64,000 nt of DNA from Hydrogenovibrio sp. SC-1 (GCF_002848135.1 NZ_PKGB01000009.1:1-64000); one strand, 5' to 3'; positions 7,649 to 17,878 are shown, counted from the stretch's first letter. Program-made: numbers and translations. The notes: generated by a model from the sequence alone, not told the origin.

Positions 7649-9319
7649 TTAGTGTTTCATTACGGGTTTATATTTAATGCGGTGAGGCTGTGCGGCATCA
7701 GCCCCTTTACGGCGTTTAAGGTCTTCTTCGTAGTCAGAAAAATTGCCTTCGAACCATTCAACATGCGAATCCCCTTCAAAGGCGAGCATGTGGGTGGCGA
7801 TACGGTCTAGGAACCAGCGGTCATGGGAAATAACCACTGCGCAGCCGGCAAAATCCAAGAGGGCTTCTTCTAAAGCTCGTAAGGTTTCGACATCCAAGTC
7901 GTTGGTTGGTTCATCAAGTAATAGTAGGTTGCCGCCACTACGTAGCGTTTTGGCTAGGTGAACACGATTGCGCTCACCACCTGATAATTGACTGATGTAT
8001 TTCTGTTGGTCATTGCCTTTAAAGTTGAAGCGACCACAATAAGCTCGTGCATTGATTTCAATATTGCCGACCATAAAAATATCATCGCCGCCAGAAATTT
8101 CCTCATAAACGGTTTTATTGTCATCAAGTGCGTCTCGAGATTGATCGACATACGACAGCTGTACTGTTTCACCAAATTCAATGTTGCCGGAATCCGGTTG
8201 TTCATGGCCCGTCAGCATTTTAAACAGCGTGGATTTACCCGCACCATTCGGGCCGATAATGCCCACAATGCCGCCTGGTGGAAGGCTAAAGTTTAGATCG
8301 TCAATGAGTAGCCGGTCATCAAAGCTCTTATTGAGATGAGACACTTCCACCACTTTATCGCCGAGGCGTTCTGCAACTGGGATAAAGATTTCTTTGGTTT
8401 CATTACGTTTTTGAGATTCTTGGCTGCTCAGCTCTTCAAAACGCGCTAAACGTGCTTTAGATTTGGCATGACGGCCTTTGGCATTAGAGCGCACCCATTC
8501 TAATTCGTGTTGAATGGTTTTCATGCGAGCGTCTTCTTGCTTGGCCTCCATTTCTAGACGTTTTTCTTTTTGTTCTAGCCAAGAAGAATAGTTGCCTTCA
8601 TACGGAATTCCTTGGCCACGATCTAACTCAAGAATCCATTGGGCGGCATTGTCTAAGAAGTAACGGTCATGAGTGATTGCCACAACGGTACCACTGAATT
8701 CGAGTAAGAAACGCTCTAACCAAGCGATGGATTCTGCATCCAAGTGGTTGGTTGGCTCATCGAGTAACAGCATATCGGGTTTTTCAAGGAGTAATTTGCA
8801 CAGCGCAACACGACGACGCTCCCCGCCAGAAAGTTTGGTGACATCCGCATCCCAAGCTGGGAGTCTTAGTGCATCAGCGGCGATTTCAAGAGTTCTTTCT
8901 AAGTTGTGGCCATCTTTGGCTTGGATTAGGTCTTCGATTTCAGCTTGCTTTTTAGCCAGGGCATCAAAGTCAGCGTCGGGTTCTGCATAGGCAGCATAAA
9001 CGGCATCCAAATCCGCTAGTGCATCTTTAATTTCTTTAACCGCCAGCTCGATATTGCCTTTGACATCCAATTCTGGATCAAGCTGGGGTTCTTGCGGTAG
9101 GTATCCTACTTTGATACCTGGTTGTGGACGTGCTTCACCAATAATGTCTTGATCGATACCCGCCATAATTTTTAAAAGGGTCGATTTCCCTGCACCATTC
9201 AACCCGAGGACGCCGATCTTAGCGCCAGGAAAAAAGGACAATGAAATATCTTTTAAAATGTATTTATTGGGGGGAACCACTTTTCCAACACGGTTCATGG
9301 TGTAAACAAATTGTGCCAC
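7649..9319 (-). CDS. ettA: Energy-dependent translational throttle protein EttA (ABC-F)
   Basis: Soluble ABC-F ATPase that binds the ribosomal E site and gates the first elongation steps according to ADP/ATP ratio. Two ABC cassettes are present: Walker [10 protein letters not shown] at 39-47 and [11 protein letters not shown] later, signatures KLSGGERRR and QLSGGERNR, Walker [12 protein letters not shown] and [11 protein letters not shown], with the charged arm/linker between. I chose GTG 9319 because E. coli EttA begins AQFVYTM-x-RVGKVVPP, and AGAGGTGA lies seven bases upstream; the longer reading from 9403 has no support. Predicted length 556 aa against 555 in E. coli. No membrane segments, as expected. 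Confidence 0.93.
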   Translation of the reverse strand: MAQFVYTMNRVGKVVPPNKYILKDISLSFFPGAKIGVLGLNGAGKSTLLKIMAGIDQDIIGEARPQPGIKVGYLPQEPQLDPELDVKGNIELAVKEIKDALADLDAVYAAYAEPDADFDALAKKQAEIEDLIQAKDGHNLERTLEIAADALRLPAWDADVTKLSGGERRRVALCKLLLEKPDMLLLDEPTNHLDAESIAWLERFLLEFSGTVVAITHDRYFLDNAAQWILELDRGQGIPYEGNYSSWLEQKEKRLEMEAKQEDARMKTIQHELEWVRSNAKGRHAKSKARLARFEELSSQESQKRNETKEIFIPVAERLGDKVVEVSHLNKSFDDRLLIDDLNFSLPPGGIVGIIGPNGAGKSTLFKMLTGHEQPDSGNIEFGETVQLSYVDQSRDALDDNKTVYEEISGGDDIFMVGNIEINARAYCGRFNFKGNDQQKYISQLSGGERNRVHLAKTLRSGGNLLLLDEPTNDLDVETLRALEEALLDFAGCAVVISHDRWFLDRIATHMLAFEGDSHVEWFEGNFSDYEEDLKRRKGADAAQPHRIKYKPVMKH

Positions 9320-9626
9320 GCGCTCACCTCTAATCGAATAATTGTTTGCTTGGTTTGTTTGTAGAATGCTATGACGACACAAACGTCGTTCAGTAAAAAA
9401 CATAACTTTACCGAAAAAGTGTCGTTTAATAAAGTTTTATCCTTAGAGAATCAGTTTAAATTCAGCTTTGCTTGATAAGCTAGGCGGTTTGTCTGGCGTT
9501 CATTTTGACCAGTCCTGGATTAGCTAGTAATTAATTAGACGATATAACTGGCTTTACAGTGGTGAAAGTTGCTGATAATTGGTAAAATTCGCTTTTCATA
9601 ATTTTTTTGTTTGGAGACTTAAAAGC

Positions 9627-10898
9627 ATGTTTGACAAGAATATGACCATCGCTGGCTATGATGACGTTTTGGCAGAAGCCATGAATGCAGAGGCACAACG
9701 TCAGGAAGACCATATTGAATTGATTGCTTCCGAAAATTACACCAGTCCTAGAGTGATGGAAGCCCAGGGATCGGTATTGACGAATAAATATGCGGAAGGG
9801 TATCCAGGCAAGCGTTATTACGGTGGCTGTGAACATGTTGATGTGGTTGAACAGCTTGCCATTGACCGCGCTAAAGCGTTATTTGGAGCGGATTATGCCA
9901 ATGTACAACCGCATTCAGGTTCTCAAGCCAATGCACCTGTTTATATGGCGTTATTACAACCTGGCGATACGGTATTAGGCATGAGCTTAGCACATGGTGG
10001 TCATTTAACCCACGGCTCGCATGTCAGTTTTTCTGGAAAAATATATCATGCGGTACAGTATGGGTTAAATGCCGAAACCGGTGAAATTGATTATGAAGAA
10101 GTGGCCAGATTGGCTGAAGAACATAAGCCTAAGATGATTATCGCTGGCTTTTCGGCCTACTCTCAAGTCGTAGACTGGCAAAGATTTCGTGAAATTGCCG
10201 ACGCGGTTGGTGCTTATTTAATGGTCGATATGGCGCATGTGGCCGGTCTGGTTGCCGCAGGAATTTATCCTAATCCAGTTCCAATTGCTGATGTGGTGAC
10301 TACTACCACTCATAAAACGCTAAGAGGTCCAAGAAGCGGCTTGATTCTAGCGAAATCCAATCCTGAAATTGAAAAGAAACTGAATTCGGCTATTTTCCCT
10401 GGCGCTCAGGGTGGTCCGTTGATGCACGTTATTGCAGCGAAAGCCGTTGCATTTAAAGAAGCGATGGAACCAGCCTTTAAAGACTATGCTAAACAAGTGG
10501 TTGTTAATGCGCAGGCGATGGCTAAAGTGTTTATGGAGCGCGGGTTTGATGTCGTTTCCAAAGGCACCAAAAATCATCTGTTCTTGGTGAGCTTTATTGA
10601 GCAAGGGCTAACCGGTAAATTAGTGGATGCGGCTTTGGGTGCAGCGCACATTACTATTAATAAAAACTCGGTACCAAATGACCCTATGTCACCTTTTGTT
10701 ACCAGTGGTATCCGTGTCGGTACAGCAGCCTCAACAACACGTGGTTTTACTGAAGCGGATTCGATTGAGTTAGCGAACTGGATGTGCGATGTGATCGACA
10801 GTTGTGATCAGTCATCTGAGTCTTGGGATGAAACGGTCGTGTCGGAAGTCAGTGAAAAAGTGAAAACCTTGTGCGCCCAGCGTCCAGTGTACGGTTAA
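9627..10898 (+). CDS. glyA: Serine hydroxymethyltransferase
   Basis: PLP enzyme that interconverts serine + tetrahydrofolate with glycine + 5,10-methylene-THF, the main source of one-carbon units. The 423-residue protein begins [12 protein letters not shown], has [12 protein letters not shown], the [17 protein letters not shown] loop, HVAGLVAAG and the PLP lysine in [12 protein letters not shown] (about residue 230). The start ATG 9627 follows GGAGA at 9613-9617. It heads the block glyA-nrdR-ribD and so on, a common gammaproteobacterial order. About 220 bp of AT-rich DNA upstream, shared with ettA, should hold the promoters. Confidence 0.95.
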   Translation: MFDKNMTIAGYDDVLAEAMNAEAQRQEDHIELIASENYTSPRVMEAQGSVLTNKYAEGYPGKRYYGGCEHVDVVEQLAIDRAKALFGADYANVQPHSGSQANAPVYMALLQPGDTVLGMSLAHGGHLTHGSHVSFSGKIYHAVQYGLNAETGEIDYEEVARLAEEHKPKMIIAGFSAYSQVVDWQRFREIADAVGAYLMVDMAHVAGLVAAGIYPNPVPIADVVTTTTHKTLRGPRSGLILAKSNPEIEKKLNSAIFPGAQGGPLMHVIAAKAVAFKEAMEPAFKDYAKQVVVNAQAMAKVFMERGFDVVSKGTKNHLFLVSFIEQGLTGKLVDAALGAAHITINKNSVPNDPMSPFVTSGIRVGTAASTTRGFTEADSIELANWMCDVIDSCDQSSESWDETVVSEVSEKVKTLCAQRPVYG

Positions 10899-10937
10899 GC
10901 TAAAGCTAAGGTTTCATCAATAACTTAAGGCAGTTCA

Positions 10938-11402
10938 ATGCATTGTCCTTTTTGTAGTACACCGGATACCCGTGTGATTGACTCTCGCTTGTCAACGGAA
11001 GGCATGCAGGTCCGCCGACGTCGGGAGTGTATGAGTTGCGGTGAGCGCTTTACCACCTACGAAGCGGTGGAGTTAAGCTTGCCAAGAGTCATTAAATCGG
11101 ATGGCAATCGCGAAAGGTTTGATGAATCCAAAATCCGACGGGGTTTGGTTAAAGCTTTAGAAAAGCGCCCAGTAGAAAGTGATGCCATCGAGCAGGTGGT
11201 GAACCGCATTGAAAAGCAACTGACCTCAGAAGGGGTTCGAGAAGTCCCCTCTTCACGAATTGGCGAGTTACTGATGGAAGCCTTGCGAGAACTTGATCAA
11301 GTGGCATATGTCCGTTTTGCATCGGTTTATCGGTCATTTCAAGATGTAAACGCCTTTCGGGAAGAAATTGAAAAGCTGGTTACCGCGACTAAATCGCATT
11401 AA
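10938..11402 (+). CDS. nrdR: Transcriptional repressor NrdR
   Basis: Nucleotide-sensing repressor of ribonucleotide reductase genes. The N-terminal zinc ribbon has C3/C6 (CPFC) and C31/C34 (CMSCG). An ATP-cone domain follows (residues ~46-136; [33 protein letters not shown]). At 154 residues it matches family length. Start ATG 10938 follows TTAAGGCAG. It lies 39 bp after glyA and 26 bp before ribD. No NrdR box pair was seen in this window, so its targets lie elsewhere. Confidence 0.94.
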   Translation: MHCPFCSTPDTRVIDSRLSTEGMQVRRRRECMSCGERFTTYEAVELSLPRVIKSDGNRERFDESKIRRGLVKALEKRPVESDAIEQVVNRIEKQLTSEGVREVPSSRIGELLMEALRELDQVAYVRFASVYRSFQDVNAFREEIEKLVTATKSH

Positions 11403-11428
11403 AGCAGGACACTCGCTTAAGGAGGCCT

Positions 11429-12574
11429 ATGGGCTTTTCGGAATGGGATGAAAAAATGATGCGTCGGGCATTAAGCCTGGCTAAGCAGGGACAATTTTCA
11501 GCAAGACCCAATCCAGCTGTTGGTTGTGTGATCACTCAGCAAGATCGTGTGATTGCCGAAGGTTGGCATCAAAAAGCCGGTGAACCTCATGCGGAAAGAG
11601 TCGCTTTGGCGTCTGCTTCCGAACCCGTCAAGGGTGCGACCATTTATGTCACGTTGGAGCCTTGCAGTCATTTTGGTCGGACGCCGCCTTGTGCTGATGC
11701 ACTGATTGACGCTTCGGTGGCAAGAGTGGTGGTGGCCATGCAGGACCCAAATCCACAGGTAGCTGGCTCGGGAATTCAACGATTACGGGATGCGGGCATT
11801 CAGGTAGACGTTGGGTTGTTGGTTTTTGAAGCTGAAGTGCTGAATAAAGGCTTTAACTTTGCCATGCGCCATCTACGGCCATTGGTGCAACTGAAGATGG
11901 CAAGCAGTTTAGATGGGCGCACGGCGATGGCCAGTGGGGAGAGTCAGTGGATTACGGGAGCTGCATCTCGTCAAAAAGTGCAATGGCTTAGAGCAGAGCA
12001 GGATGCGATGTTAACGGGTATTGGTACGGTATTGCACGATGATCCCAGTTTGACGGTTCGCTTGGATCAGACCAGTATGGATGTGCAACAATTACACAGG
12101 GATGCAGCCTTTCAGCCGATTCGAGTCGTTTTGGATCCCCGTTTAAAGCTTCCTCTGACGGCAAAATTAATTGATTTACCGGGTCAAGTGGTGGTCATGG
12201 CGGCCGAATCGACTTTGACATCACAGCCACAAAAACTGGAACAGTTGCAGCAAAAGGGGGTAGCCGTACATGGCGTTGTTGAGCAGCAAACAGGTCAGTT
12301 AGATTTAAAGGCAGTTTTAACCCTTTTGTGGCAAACTTATCAGGTACAACGGTTAATGGTGGAAGCCGGCGCAAGACTTGCTGGTGCGTTGATTCAAGCA
12401 AAGTTGGTGGATGAGTTTCATTTGTTTAGCGCGCCAGTTCTCTTGGGTGATGCAGCAAGGCCTTTGTGTTTTTTACCCGGGCTGGACAAAATGGCTGATA
12501 AAATTCAATGGGATTTACAGTCGGTCGAGATGTTAGGCGCGGATATTTATCTACAGTTGACGCCCAAAAAATAA
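11429..12574 (+). CDS. ribD: Bifunctional riboflavin deaminase/reductase RibD
   Basis: Catalyses steps 2 and 3 of riboflavin synthesis: deamination of the pyrimidine from GTP opening, then NADPH reduction of its ribosyl side chain. Deaminase domain (1-~145) carries zinc ligands H54, C79 and C88 in the HAE and PCSHFGRTPPC motifs. The reductase domain begins near 148 (VQLKMASSLDGRTA), with a nucleotide-binding VEAGARLAGALI near the C-terminus. ATG 11429 is preceded by a full TAAGGAGG but with only three bases between GGAGG and ATG, which is tight. It overlaps no neighbour and is followed 17 bp later by ribE. Confidence 0.94.
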   Translation: MGFSEWDEKMMRRALSLAKQGQFSARPNPAVGCVITQQDRVIAEGWHQKAGEPHAERVALASASEPVKGATIYVTLEPCSHFGRTPPCADALIDASVARVVVAMQDPNPQVAGSGIQRLRDAGIQVDVGLLVFEAEVLNKGFNFAMRHLRPLVQLKMASSLDGRTAMASGESQWITGAASRQKVQWLRAEQDAMLTGIGTVLHDDPSLTVRLDQTSMDVQQLHRDAAFQPIRVVLDPRLKLPLTAKLIDLPGQVVVMAAESTLTSQPQKLEQLQQKGVAVHGVVEQQTGQLDLKAVLTLLWQTYQVQRLMVEAGARLAGALIQAKLVDEFHLFSAPVLLGDAARPLCFLPGLDKMADKIQWDLQSVEMLGADIYLQLTPKK

Positions 12575-12591
12575 ACCGCAACGAGGAAGCT

Positions 12592-13245
12592 ATGTTTACA
12601 GGAATTATCGAGTCGGAAGGTAAACTCAAAAAAATCGAACCGGTTAAGGGCGATTATCGCATGACCATTCAGGTAGGAAAAATGTCGCTTGAGGATGTCA
12701 AAATTGGTGACAGTATTGCCTGTAATGGCGTTTGCTTAACGGCGATTGCGTTGGAATCGGATGCTTATGTGGCCGATGTTTCGGCAGAAACCTTAAAAGT
12801 CACCACGCTTGGAAATTTGCAATTAGGTGCCCCCGTGAATTTGGAAAAAGCCTTACGGTTACAAGATCGTTTAGGGGGGCACTTGGTGAGTGGTCATGTC
12901 GATGGGGTCGGTGAAGTGGTGGCAATTGAGCAAGATGCGCGCTCTTGGCGTTATCAAATTCGTGCACCTAAAGCGTTAAGCCGCTATATTGCTGCGAAAG
13001 GGTCGATTTGCATTAATGGAATCAGCTTGACGGTCAATCATGTCGATTGGGAGCTGTTTGACGTCAATATTGTGCCGCACACTCGTCAAGAAACCACGAT
13101 TCGAACTTTTGAAGTGGGTACTCAGGTGAATTTAGAAGTGGATTTATTAGCGCGGTATATTGAGCGGATGTTGACTCAAGAGTCGGATGAGTCGGAAAAA
13201 GAGACGCTTACTCGTGAAAAACTGGCAGAGCATGGTTTTGGCTAG
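12592..13245 (+). CDS. ribE: Riboflavin synthase, alpha subunit
   Basis: Dismutates two 6,7-dimethyl-8-ribityllumazine molecules to riboflavin and the pyrimidinedione. Two tandem lumazine-binding barrels are visible: the first with MFTGIIE and SIACNGVCLTA, the second with RYIAAKGSICINGISLTVN. Length is 217 aa. ATG 12592 follows CGAGGAAGC and matches the universal MFTGII start, so the longer upstream reading frame that overlaps ribD is not used. The ~25-residue C-terminal tail is charged (ESDESEKETLTREK), typical of proteobacterial homologues. Confidence 0.94.
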   Translation: MFTGIIESEGKLKKIEPVKGDYRMTIQVGKMSLEDVKIGDSIACNGVCLTAIALESDAYVADVSAETLKVTTLGNLQLGAPVNLEKALRLQDRLGGHLVSGHVDGVGEVVAIEQDARSWRYQIRAPKALSRYIAAKGSICINGISLTVNHVDWELFDVNIVPHTRQETTIRTFEVGTQVNLEVDLLARYIERMLTQESDESEKETLTREKLAEHGFG

Positions 13246-13319
13246 CGAATGAATTAAAGTATCCAGGCGACAGCTGTCGTAAAATGCACTTAACATAGAA
13301 TTGAAAACGAGAATACATT

Positions 13320-14450
13320 ATGGAACTAAATACGACCGAAGAGCTGATTGAAGATTATCGTCGAGGTAAGATGATTATCTTAATGGATGATGAAGATCGT
13401 GAGAACGAAGGGGATTTGATGATACCTGCTAGTGCGATTACACCAGAGCATATTAACTTTATGGCGCGTTATGGTCGTGGTTTAATTTGTTTGACCTTGA
13501 CCAAGGAGCGTTGTCAGCAATTGCACCTGCCATTGATGACTCGGCATAATGAAGATTCTTTGGGAACCAGCTTTACCGTTTCTATTGAAGCCGCAGAGGG
13601 CGTCACCACCGGGATTTCGGCGGCAGATAGAGCGATGACAATTTTGGCCGCGATTGGGTCGGATGCCAAACCGTCTGATATTGTGACACCGGGCCATGTG
13701 TTTCCGATTATGGCAAAGCCTGGTGGAGTGCTTGAACGCGCAGGGCATACCGAATCCGGTTGCGACCTTTCTCGTTTAGCGGGGTTGGAGCCTGCATCTG
13801 TCATTGTTGAGATTATGAATGAAGATGGCACCATGGCAAGGCGTGATGACTTGGAAATTTTTGCCAAGGAACACGACCTAAAACTGGGTACGGTGGCTGA
13901 TTTAATTCAGTATCGTTTGAAAAATGAAAAGACCATTGAGCGGGTTTCTGAGTGTCAATTGCCGACTGAATACGGACAGTTCCGCTTGATGGGGTATGAA
14001 GATATTCTAGAGCATCGTGCGCACATGGCATTAGTGCATGGCAAACTGGATCCTGAAAAACCGACTTTGGTGCGGGTGCATATGCTCGATACCTTGTGTG
14101 ATTTGTTTGATTCGAAACGGAGCGAATGCGGTTGGTCGCTCCGCGCGGCGATGAAGCAAATAGCGCAAGCCGAATCTGGTGTGATTGTTATCTTGCGTAA
14201 GCACGAAGAAGGTGCAGAATTACTGGATAAAATTCAACAGTACCAGCTTAAGGATAGGGGTATTCATTCTCCAGAAAGCCATAGTGAAGATGATACTAAA
14301 ACCTATGGTTTGGGCGCACAGATTTTATCCGATCTAGGTTTAACCAAGCTCAAAGTTATTGGTTCCGCTTGGCCAATGAATGCGCTGAGTGGTTTTGGAT
14401 TAGAAATTGTTGAAAATGTTGATAAACAAATAAGTAAAGAAGAGGCATAA
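13320..14450 (+). CDS. ribBX: RibBX: DHBP synthase fused to a degenerate GTP cyclohydrolase II-like domain
   Basis: Residues 1-~205 are 3,4-dihydroxy-2-butanone-4-phosphate synthase, making the four-carbon unit from ribulose 5-phosphate: [11 protein letters not shown] (23-33), [23 protein letters not shown] in part, [21 protein letters not shown]. Residues ~215-370 resemble RibA but lack its zinc cluster: the three cysteines align with D247, S258 and C260. The catalytic RQEGRG is RKHEEG (283-288). It should not open GTP. This matches the proteobacterial RibBX variant; a true ribA must be elsewhere. The X domain may be regulatory or scaffold. It is separated by 2 bp from ribH. Confidence 0.9.
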   Translation: MELNTTEELIEDYRRGKMIILMDDEDRENEGDLMIPASAITPEHINFMARYGRGLICLTLTKERCQQLHLPLMTRHNEDSLGTSFTVSIEAAEGVTTGISAADRAMTILAAIGSDAKPSDIVTPGHVFPIMAKPGGVLERAGHTESGCDLSRLAGLEPASVIVEIMNEDGTMARRDDLEIFAKEHDLKLGTVADLIQYRLKNEKTIERVSECQLPTEYGQFRLMGYEDILEHRAHMALVHGKLDPEKPTLVRVHMLDTLCDLFDSKRSECGWSLRAAMKQIAQAESGVIVILRKHEEGAELLDKIQQYQLKDRGIHSPESHSEDDTKTYGLGAQILSDLGLTKLKVIGSAWPMNALSGFGLEIVENVDKQISKEEA

Positions 14451-14452
14451 AC

Positions 14453-14914
14453 ATGAACATTATTGAAGGTCACCTAACGGCAGAAGGCATGAAAATTGGA
14501 TTGGTTGTTGGACGTTTCAACAGCTTTATTGTTGATAGCTTGGTGAAAGGCGCGATCGATACTATCGTGCGTCATGGCGGTAGTATGGACAATATCGACC
14601 AAGTAATGGTGCCAGGTGCTTTTGAAATTCCAGTAGTGGTTCAAAAAATGGCAGCCTCTGGGAAATATGACACTGTTGTTGCTTTAGGGGCAGTTATCCG
14701 TGGCGGAACGCCGCATTTTGATTATGTTGCTGGAGAATGTGTTAAAGGTATTGGCCAAGTAGCATTAAGCTCAGGCGTCCCAGTTTCTTTTGGTGTTTTG
14801 ACCGTGGATTCGATTGAACAAGCCATTGAACGAGCAGGCACTAAAGCTGGAAACAAGGGTGAAGAATGTACTCTAGCCGCAATTGAAACGGTTAATGTTT
14901 TAAAACAACTATAA
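14453..14914 (+). CDS. ribH: 6,7-dimethyl-8-ribityllumazine synthase
   Basis: Condenses the RibD product (dephosphorylated) with dihydroxybutanone phosphate to give lumazine, the substrate of RibE; forms a large icosahedral or decameric shell. Residues show [38 protein letters not shown] with the catalytic histidine, and [19 protein letters not shown]. Length 153 aa, standard. Its ATG lies two bases after the ribBX stop, so translation is probably coupled, and nusB follows after 14 bp. Confidence 0.95.
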   Translation: MNIIEGHLTAEGMKIGLVVGRFNSFIVDSLVKGAIDTIVRHGGSMDNIDQVMVPGAFEIPVVVQKMAASGKYDTVVALGAVIRGGTPHFDYVAGECVKGIGQVALSSGVPVSFGVLTVDSIEQAIERAGTKAGNKGEECTLAAIETVNVLKQL

Positions 14915-14928
14915 GGCTATTAAGCTCA

Positions 14929-15417
14929 ATGAAATTACCAGATATTAAGCCTGGCGAAGGTGAAGAAGTTGTCGAAGAAGAAGTGTCGGTCAGTATTAGA
15001 ACGCGGACACGACGCGTTGCTTTGCAGGCGCTTTACCAATGGCAGGTCAATCGTTCTGACGTATTGGACCTTATTAAACAGTTCTCAGAGTCTGGACGAT
15101 TGGATGCAATTGATGCGGCTTTATTTCAAGAAATTGTCAATGATGTTATTCAGCAAGCTGACAGCCTAGATGCCCTGTATCAGCCGTACTTAGATCGGGC
15201 TGTGACCATGATTGATCCGATTGAAAAGAACATTTTGCGCATGGCGGTTCAGGAGTTGCAGCATAAAATTGAAATTCCGTATCGAGTAGTCATTAATGAA
15301 GCCGTGGAATTAGCAAAACGGTTTGGTGCGGAAGACAGTCACAAATATGTGAATGGCATTTTGGATAAGGTTTCTCAGGATCTGAGAGTGCTTGAAAAAG
15401 GCCAACCTCAGTCATAG
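14929..15417 (+). CDS. nusB: Transcription antitermination factor NusB
   Basis: All-helical RNA-binding protein that pairs with S10 (NusE) on boxA to antiterminate rRNA transcription. The 162-residue protein has the family core RRVALQALYQWQ near 27-38, DPIEKNILRMAVQEL, IPYRVVINEAVELAKRFG and YVNGILDKV. An extra acidic N-terminal stretch (EGEEVVEEEVS) precedes the core. Position directly after ribH is the standard gammaproteobacterial order. A strong intrinsic terminator lies 32 bp beyond its stop, so thiL probably has its own promoter or depends on readthrough. Confidence 0.93.
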   Translation: MKLPDIKPGEGEEVVEEEVSVSIRTRTRRVALQALYQWQVNRSDVLDLIKQFSESGRLDAIDAALFQEIVNDVIQQADSLDALYQPYLDRAVTMIDPIEKNILRMAVQELQHKIEIPYRVVINEAVELAKRFGAEDSHKYVNGILDKVSQDLRVLEKGQPQS

Positions 15418-15449
15418 TCGCGAATCAATCGCAATGTTTGATTTATTTG

Positions 15450-15474
15450 AGCCAGAGTTTACTCTGGCTTTTTT
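15450..15474 (+). terminator. Intrinsic terminator after nusB
   Basis: AGCCAGAG (15450-15457) pairs with CTCTGGCT (15462-15469) around a TTTA loop, followed by a run of six T. It closes the glyA-nusB block. Confidence 0.88.
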
Positions 15475-15529
15475 GTGAGTTGTGTCTTGTGTTAGATCGT
15501 TGGCTCAATTCAAGAAAGGATGGAAAATC

Positions 15530-16528
15530 ATGGCACATGAATTTGATGTGATTGATCAGTTTTTTAAACCGCTGTCTAAGTCAAAACAGATGCAGTCCCC
15601 TCTAGATATCGGCATTGGCGATGATGGCGCGGTGCTGTCTTGTCAGCCGGGTTCCCAGTTGGTGGTGGTGACGGATACGTTGATTGAAGGGGTGCATTTT
15701 CTTCGAGAAACAGAAGCTTACGATATCGCTTGGAAAGCCTTGGCAGTCAATCTTAGTGACTTGGCGGCAATGGGAGCTGTACCGGCCTTTTTTTCTTTGG
15801 CATTGACCTTGCCAAGGTCACTATTGGGCTCACAAAATAGCCAGGCCTGGTTAAAATCCTTTAGCCGGGGGTTATCTGACCTTGCTTCGCAATACGATAT
15901 TGCTTTGGTTGGGGGTGATACCACCCATGCGGATCAACTTTCGATTACCATTACTGCGCAGGGTTGGGTTGAAACAGGTCAAGCGATTACCCGAGGGGGG
16001 GCACAACCCGGAGATGATATCTATGTTTCTGGGACTATCGGTGATGGGGGGCTGGGGTTGAAAATGCTGCAATCCTCAACGCACTCCAGCAACGTCTTGG
16101 CTGAAAATTCAGCGGTTATCAAACTCAACCGTCCTCAGCCGAGACTGGATTTGGGTCGGGCACTCCAGGGCGTTGCCACCAGTGCCATTGATATTTCAGA
16201 TGGCTTATTGGCGGATTTAAATCATATTCTGCAAGTTTCTGCCGTCGGGGCAGTGGTGGAAACCACTGATATTCCGATTTCAGAAGGGATGCAGCAATAC
16301 TTAGCAGAAATAAAAGATTGGGCCTTTCCGTTCCGCTGCGGTGATGACTATGAACTGTGCTTTACCGTTCCGCGCAGTAAGGTTGATTTGGTTGTACAGA
16401 TTTCAGATGAGTTGGCCTTGCCTTTAACCCGAATTGGTCAAATTAGTAAGGATCAAGGACGTTTGTTACTCGAGAAGGGGGGGCAGCTAGTTACGCTTGA
16501 CAAGGGTTTGGGCTTCGAGCATTTTTAG
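15530..16528 (+). CDS. thiL: Thiamine-monophosphate kinase
   Basis: Phosphorylates thiamine monophosphate to thiamine diphosphate with ATP. PurM-like fold of 332 residues: IGIGDDGAV, TDTLIEGVHF, LSDLAAMGA, LVGGDTTHAD and the C-terminal DISDGLLADLNHI and RCGDDYELCFTV. I chose ATG 15530 (MAHEFDVIDQFF), with AAGGATGG upstream, over the TTG at 15482 because family members start at this point. pgpA, the common downstream partner, is absent here; the gene instead converges on aroG. The iterated palindrome at 15842 encodes Gln-Ala-Trp within it. Confidence 0.93.
   Translation: MAHEFDVIDQFFKPLSKSKQMQSPLDIGIGDDGAVLSCQPGSQLVVVTDTLIEGVHFLRETEAYDIAWKALAVNLSDLAAMGAVPAFFSLALTLPRSLLGSQNSQAWLKSFSRGLSDLASQYDIALVGGDTTHADQLSITITAQGWVETGQAITRGGAQPGDDIYVSGTIGDGGLGLKMLQSSTHSSNVLAENSAVIKLNRPQPRLDLGRALQGVATSAIDISDGLLADLNHILQVSAVGAVVETTDIPISEGMQQYLAEIKDWAFPFRCGDDYELCFTVPRSKVDLVVQISDELALPLTRIGQISKDQGRLLLEKGGQLVTLDKGLGFEHF
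15842..15849. repeat. CAGGCCTG palindrome in thiL, Gln-Ala-Trp frame
   Basis: Encodes Gln-Ala-Trp in SQAWLKS of ThiL; extended match GCCAGGCCTGGTTA. Confidence 0.85.
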
Positions 16529-16545
16529 CGACTGATTTTAATTTC

Positions 16546-16569
16546 TCGACAGAGAATCGCCTCTGTCGA
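16546..16569. terminator. Hairpin between convergent thiL and aroG
   Basis: TCGACAGAG (16546-16554) and CTCTGTCGA (16561-16569) form a 9-bp stem with a 6-base loop. U-tracts are short on both sides, so efficiency is uncertain. Confidence 0.5.
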
Positions 16570-16593
16570 TTTGATAACCTAAGCGCGCAGCGA

Positions 16594-17661
16594 TTAAGTC
16601 TTTTTTTCGCGGCGTGCTTGCACACCTTCTGCTAGGGTTTGTAGAACATCAATGCTGTCTTCCCAATTGATGCAGGCATCGGTGATGCTTTGACCATAAA
16701 CCAATGGTTGATTGGGTTGAGGGTCTTGTCTACCACCGACTAAGTGACTTTCAACCATAACCCCCATAATGTGATCAGACCCTTTTGCCAATTGCGCCTT
16801 AACCGATGCTGATACTTCAATCTGCTTCTGGTGTTGTTTATTACTATTGGCATGACTGCAATCAATCATTAGTCTTGACTGAACTTGGGCTTTTTCAAGC
16901 TGTGATACCGCATCTTGAACACTGTCTTCATCATAGTTAGGGCCATCGTTGCCACCACGTAAGATAACGTGACAGTCAGGGTTGCCGCTGGTTGAGAAGA
17001 TAGCCGAATGTCCCATTTTTGTCAGTGACATAAAAATATGAGGATTGTTGGCCGCGCGAATAGCATCTACGGCTATTTTAAATCCACCGTCTGTACCGTT
17101 TTTAAAACCAACGGGGCAGGACAGGCCTGAAGCCAGTTCACGGTGCCCTTGGCTTTCGGTTGTGCGGGCACCAATGGCACCCCAGGAGATCAAATCGGCA
17201 ATGTACTGAGGGGAAATTAAATCCAAGAATTCGGTGGCACAGGGTACCCCCATGTCGTTGATATTGACTAACAGTTCACGGGCGACTTCTAACCCTTTGT
17301 TAATCTCAAAAGATTCATTGAGATTCGGGTCGTTAATCAATCCTTTCCAGCCAACAGTGGTACGAGGCTTTTCAAAATAAACTCGCATCACAATCAGTAG
17401 ATCTTGTTGATGCTGTGCAATTTGTTGTTTTAAACGTTGCGCATATTCTTTGGCAGCATCGGGATCATGGATAGAGCAAGGGCCGATGACCACTAAAATC
17501 CGGTCATCTTCCCCGTTAAGAATATTGTGGATCTGTTGACGAGTGTTATAAACGGTTTCAGTGGCCTGTTCAGACATTGGGAATTGTTCGTGAAGTGCTT
17601 GAGGCGCGCGCACTTCGGTAATGCTTTTAATTCTTAAGTCATCCGTTTGATAGGTCGTCAT
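16594..17661 (-). CDS. aroG: DAHP synthase, AroG/F/H type
   Basis: First step of the shikimate pathway: phosphoenolpyruvate + erythrose 4-phosphate to DAHP. The 355-residue type I enzyme aligns closely with E. coli AroG: VVIGPCSIHDP with the metal-binding cysteine, RVYFEKPRTTVGWKGLINDP, GAIGARTTESQ-HRE, SGLSCPVGFKNGTDG, GHSAIFSTSGN, DCSHANS and GVMVESHLVGG. Which aromatic amino acid inhibits it cannot be decided by eye, so the symbol is by closest overall likeness. It starts with a TACAGTATAGAGATGTAAC-type leader with weak Shine-Dalgarno. An iterated palindrome lies in the SGLS codons. Confidence 0.9.
   Translation of the reverse strand: MTTYQTDDLRIKSITEVRAPQALHEQFPMSEQATETVYNTRQQIHNILNGEDDRILVVIGPCSIHDPDAAKEYAQRLKQQIAQHQQDLLIVMRVYFEKPRTTVGWKGLINDPNLNESFEINKGLEVARELLVNINDMGVPCATEFLDLISPQYIADLISWGAIGARTTESQGHRELASGLSCPVGFKNGTDGGFKIAVDAIRAANNPHIFMSLTKMGHSAIFSTSGNPDCHVILRGGNDGPNYDEDSVQDAVSQLEKAQVQSRLMIDCSHANSNKQHQKQIEVSASVKAQLAKGSDHIMGVMVESHLVGGRQDPQPNQPLVYGQSITDACINWEDSIDVLQTLAEGVQARREKKT
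17122..17129. repeat. CAGGCCTG palindrome in aroG, Ser-Gly-Leu frame
   Basis: Minus-strand reading TCA GGC CTG encodes the conserved Ser-Gly-Leu of SGLSCPVGF; flanks are only ACAGGCCTGA, so only the 8-bp core is shared. Confidence 0.8.
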
Positions 17662-17878
17662 GTTACATCTCTATACTGTTGTTTGGGGCTGGCAGATTAA
17701 AAAGCGATATTATGCCATTTTTTCAGTTATCTAGGCGGTAAAATTGCCTGACAAATAGCCTCGATTATAAAAACTTAAAATATAACCATTGTAAAGGTGG
17801 TTTATAAGGCGAGTTATGCTAGAATTTGCCGCTAGATAAATATTCAATCGAATAGAACCTTATTTGGAAGATTATTCA

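Noticed and set aside
7954-8296. ORFs on both strands within ettA
   Set aside because: Shadow frames of a strongly conserved ABC-F gene.
9508-9520. GACCAGTCCTGGAT in the glyA-ettA intergenic region as a true copy of the iterated palindrome
   Set aside because: One mismatch in the core breaks the palindrome; noted only as a possible decayed copy, like the one at 1441.
11423-11428. Other AGGCCT hexamers (for example 11423, 29071, 36586, 45787, 52674, 54323) as part of the iterated palindrome family
   Set aside because: They lack the flanking C and G of CAGGCCTG and do not extend; likely ordinary occurrences.
11403-13319. FMN riboswitch for the riboflavin genes
   Set aside because: Gaps before ribD, ribE and ribBX are 26, 17 and 74 bp, too short for the element, and no RFN-like sequence was seen.
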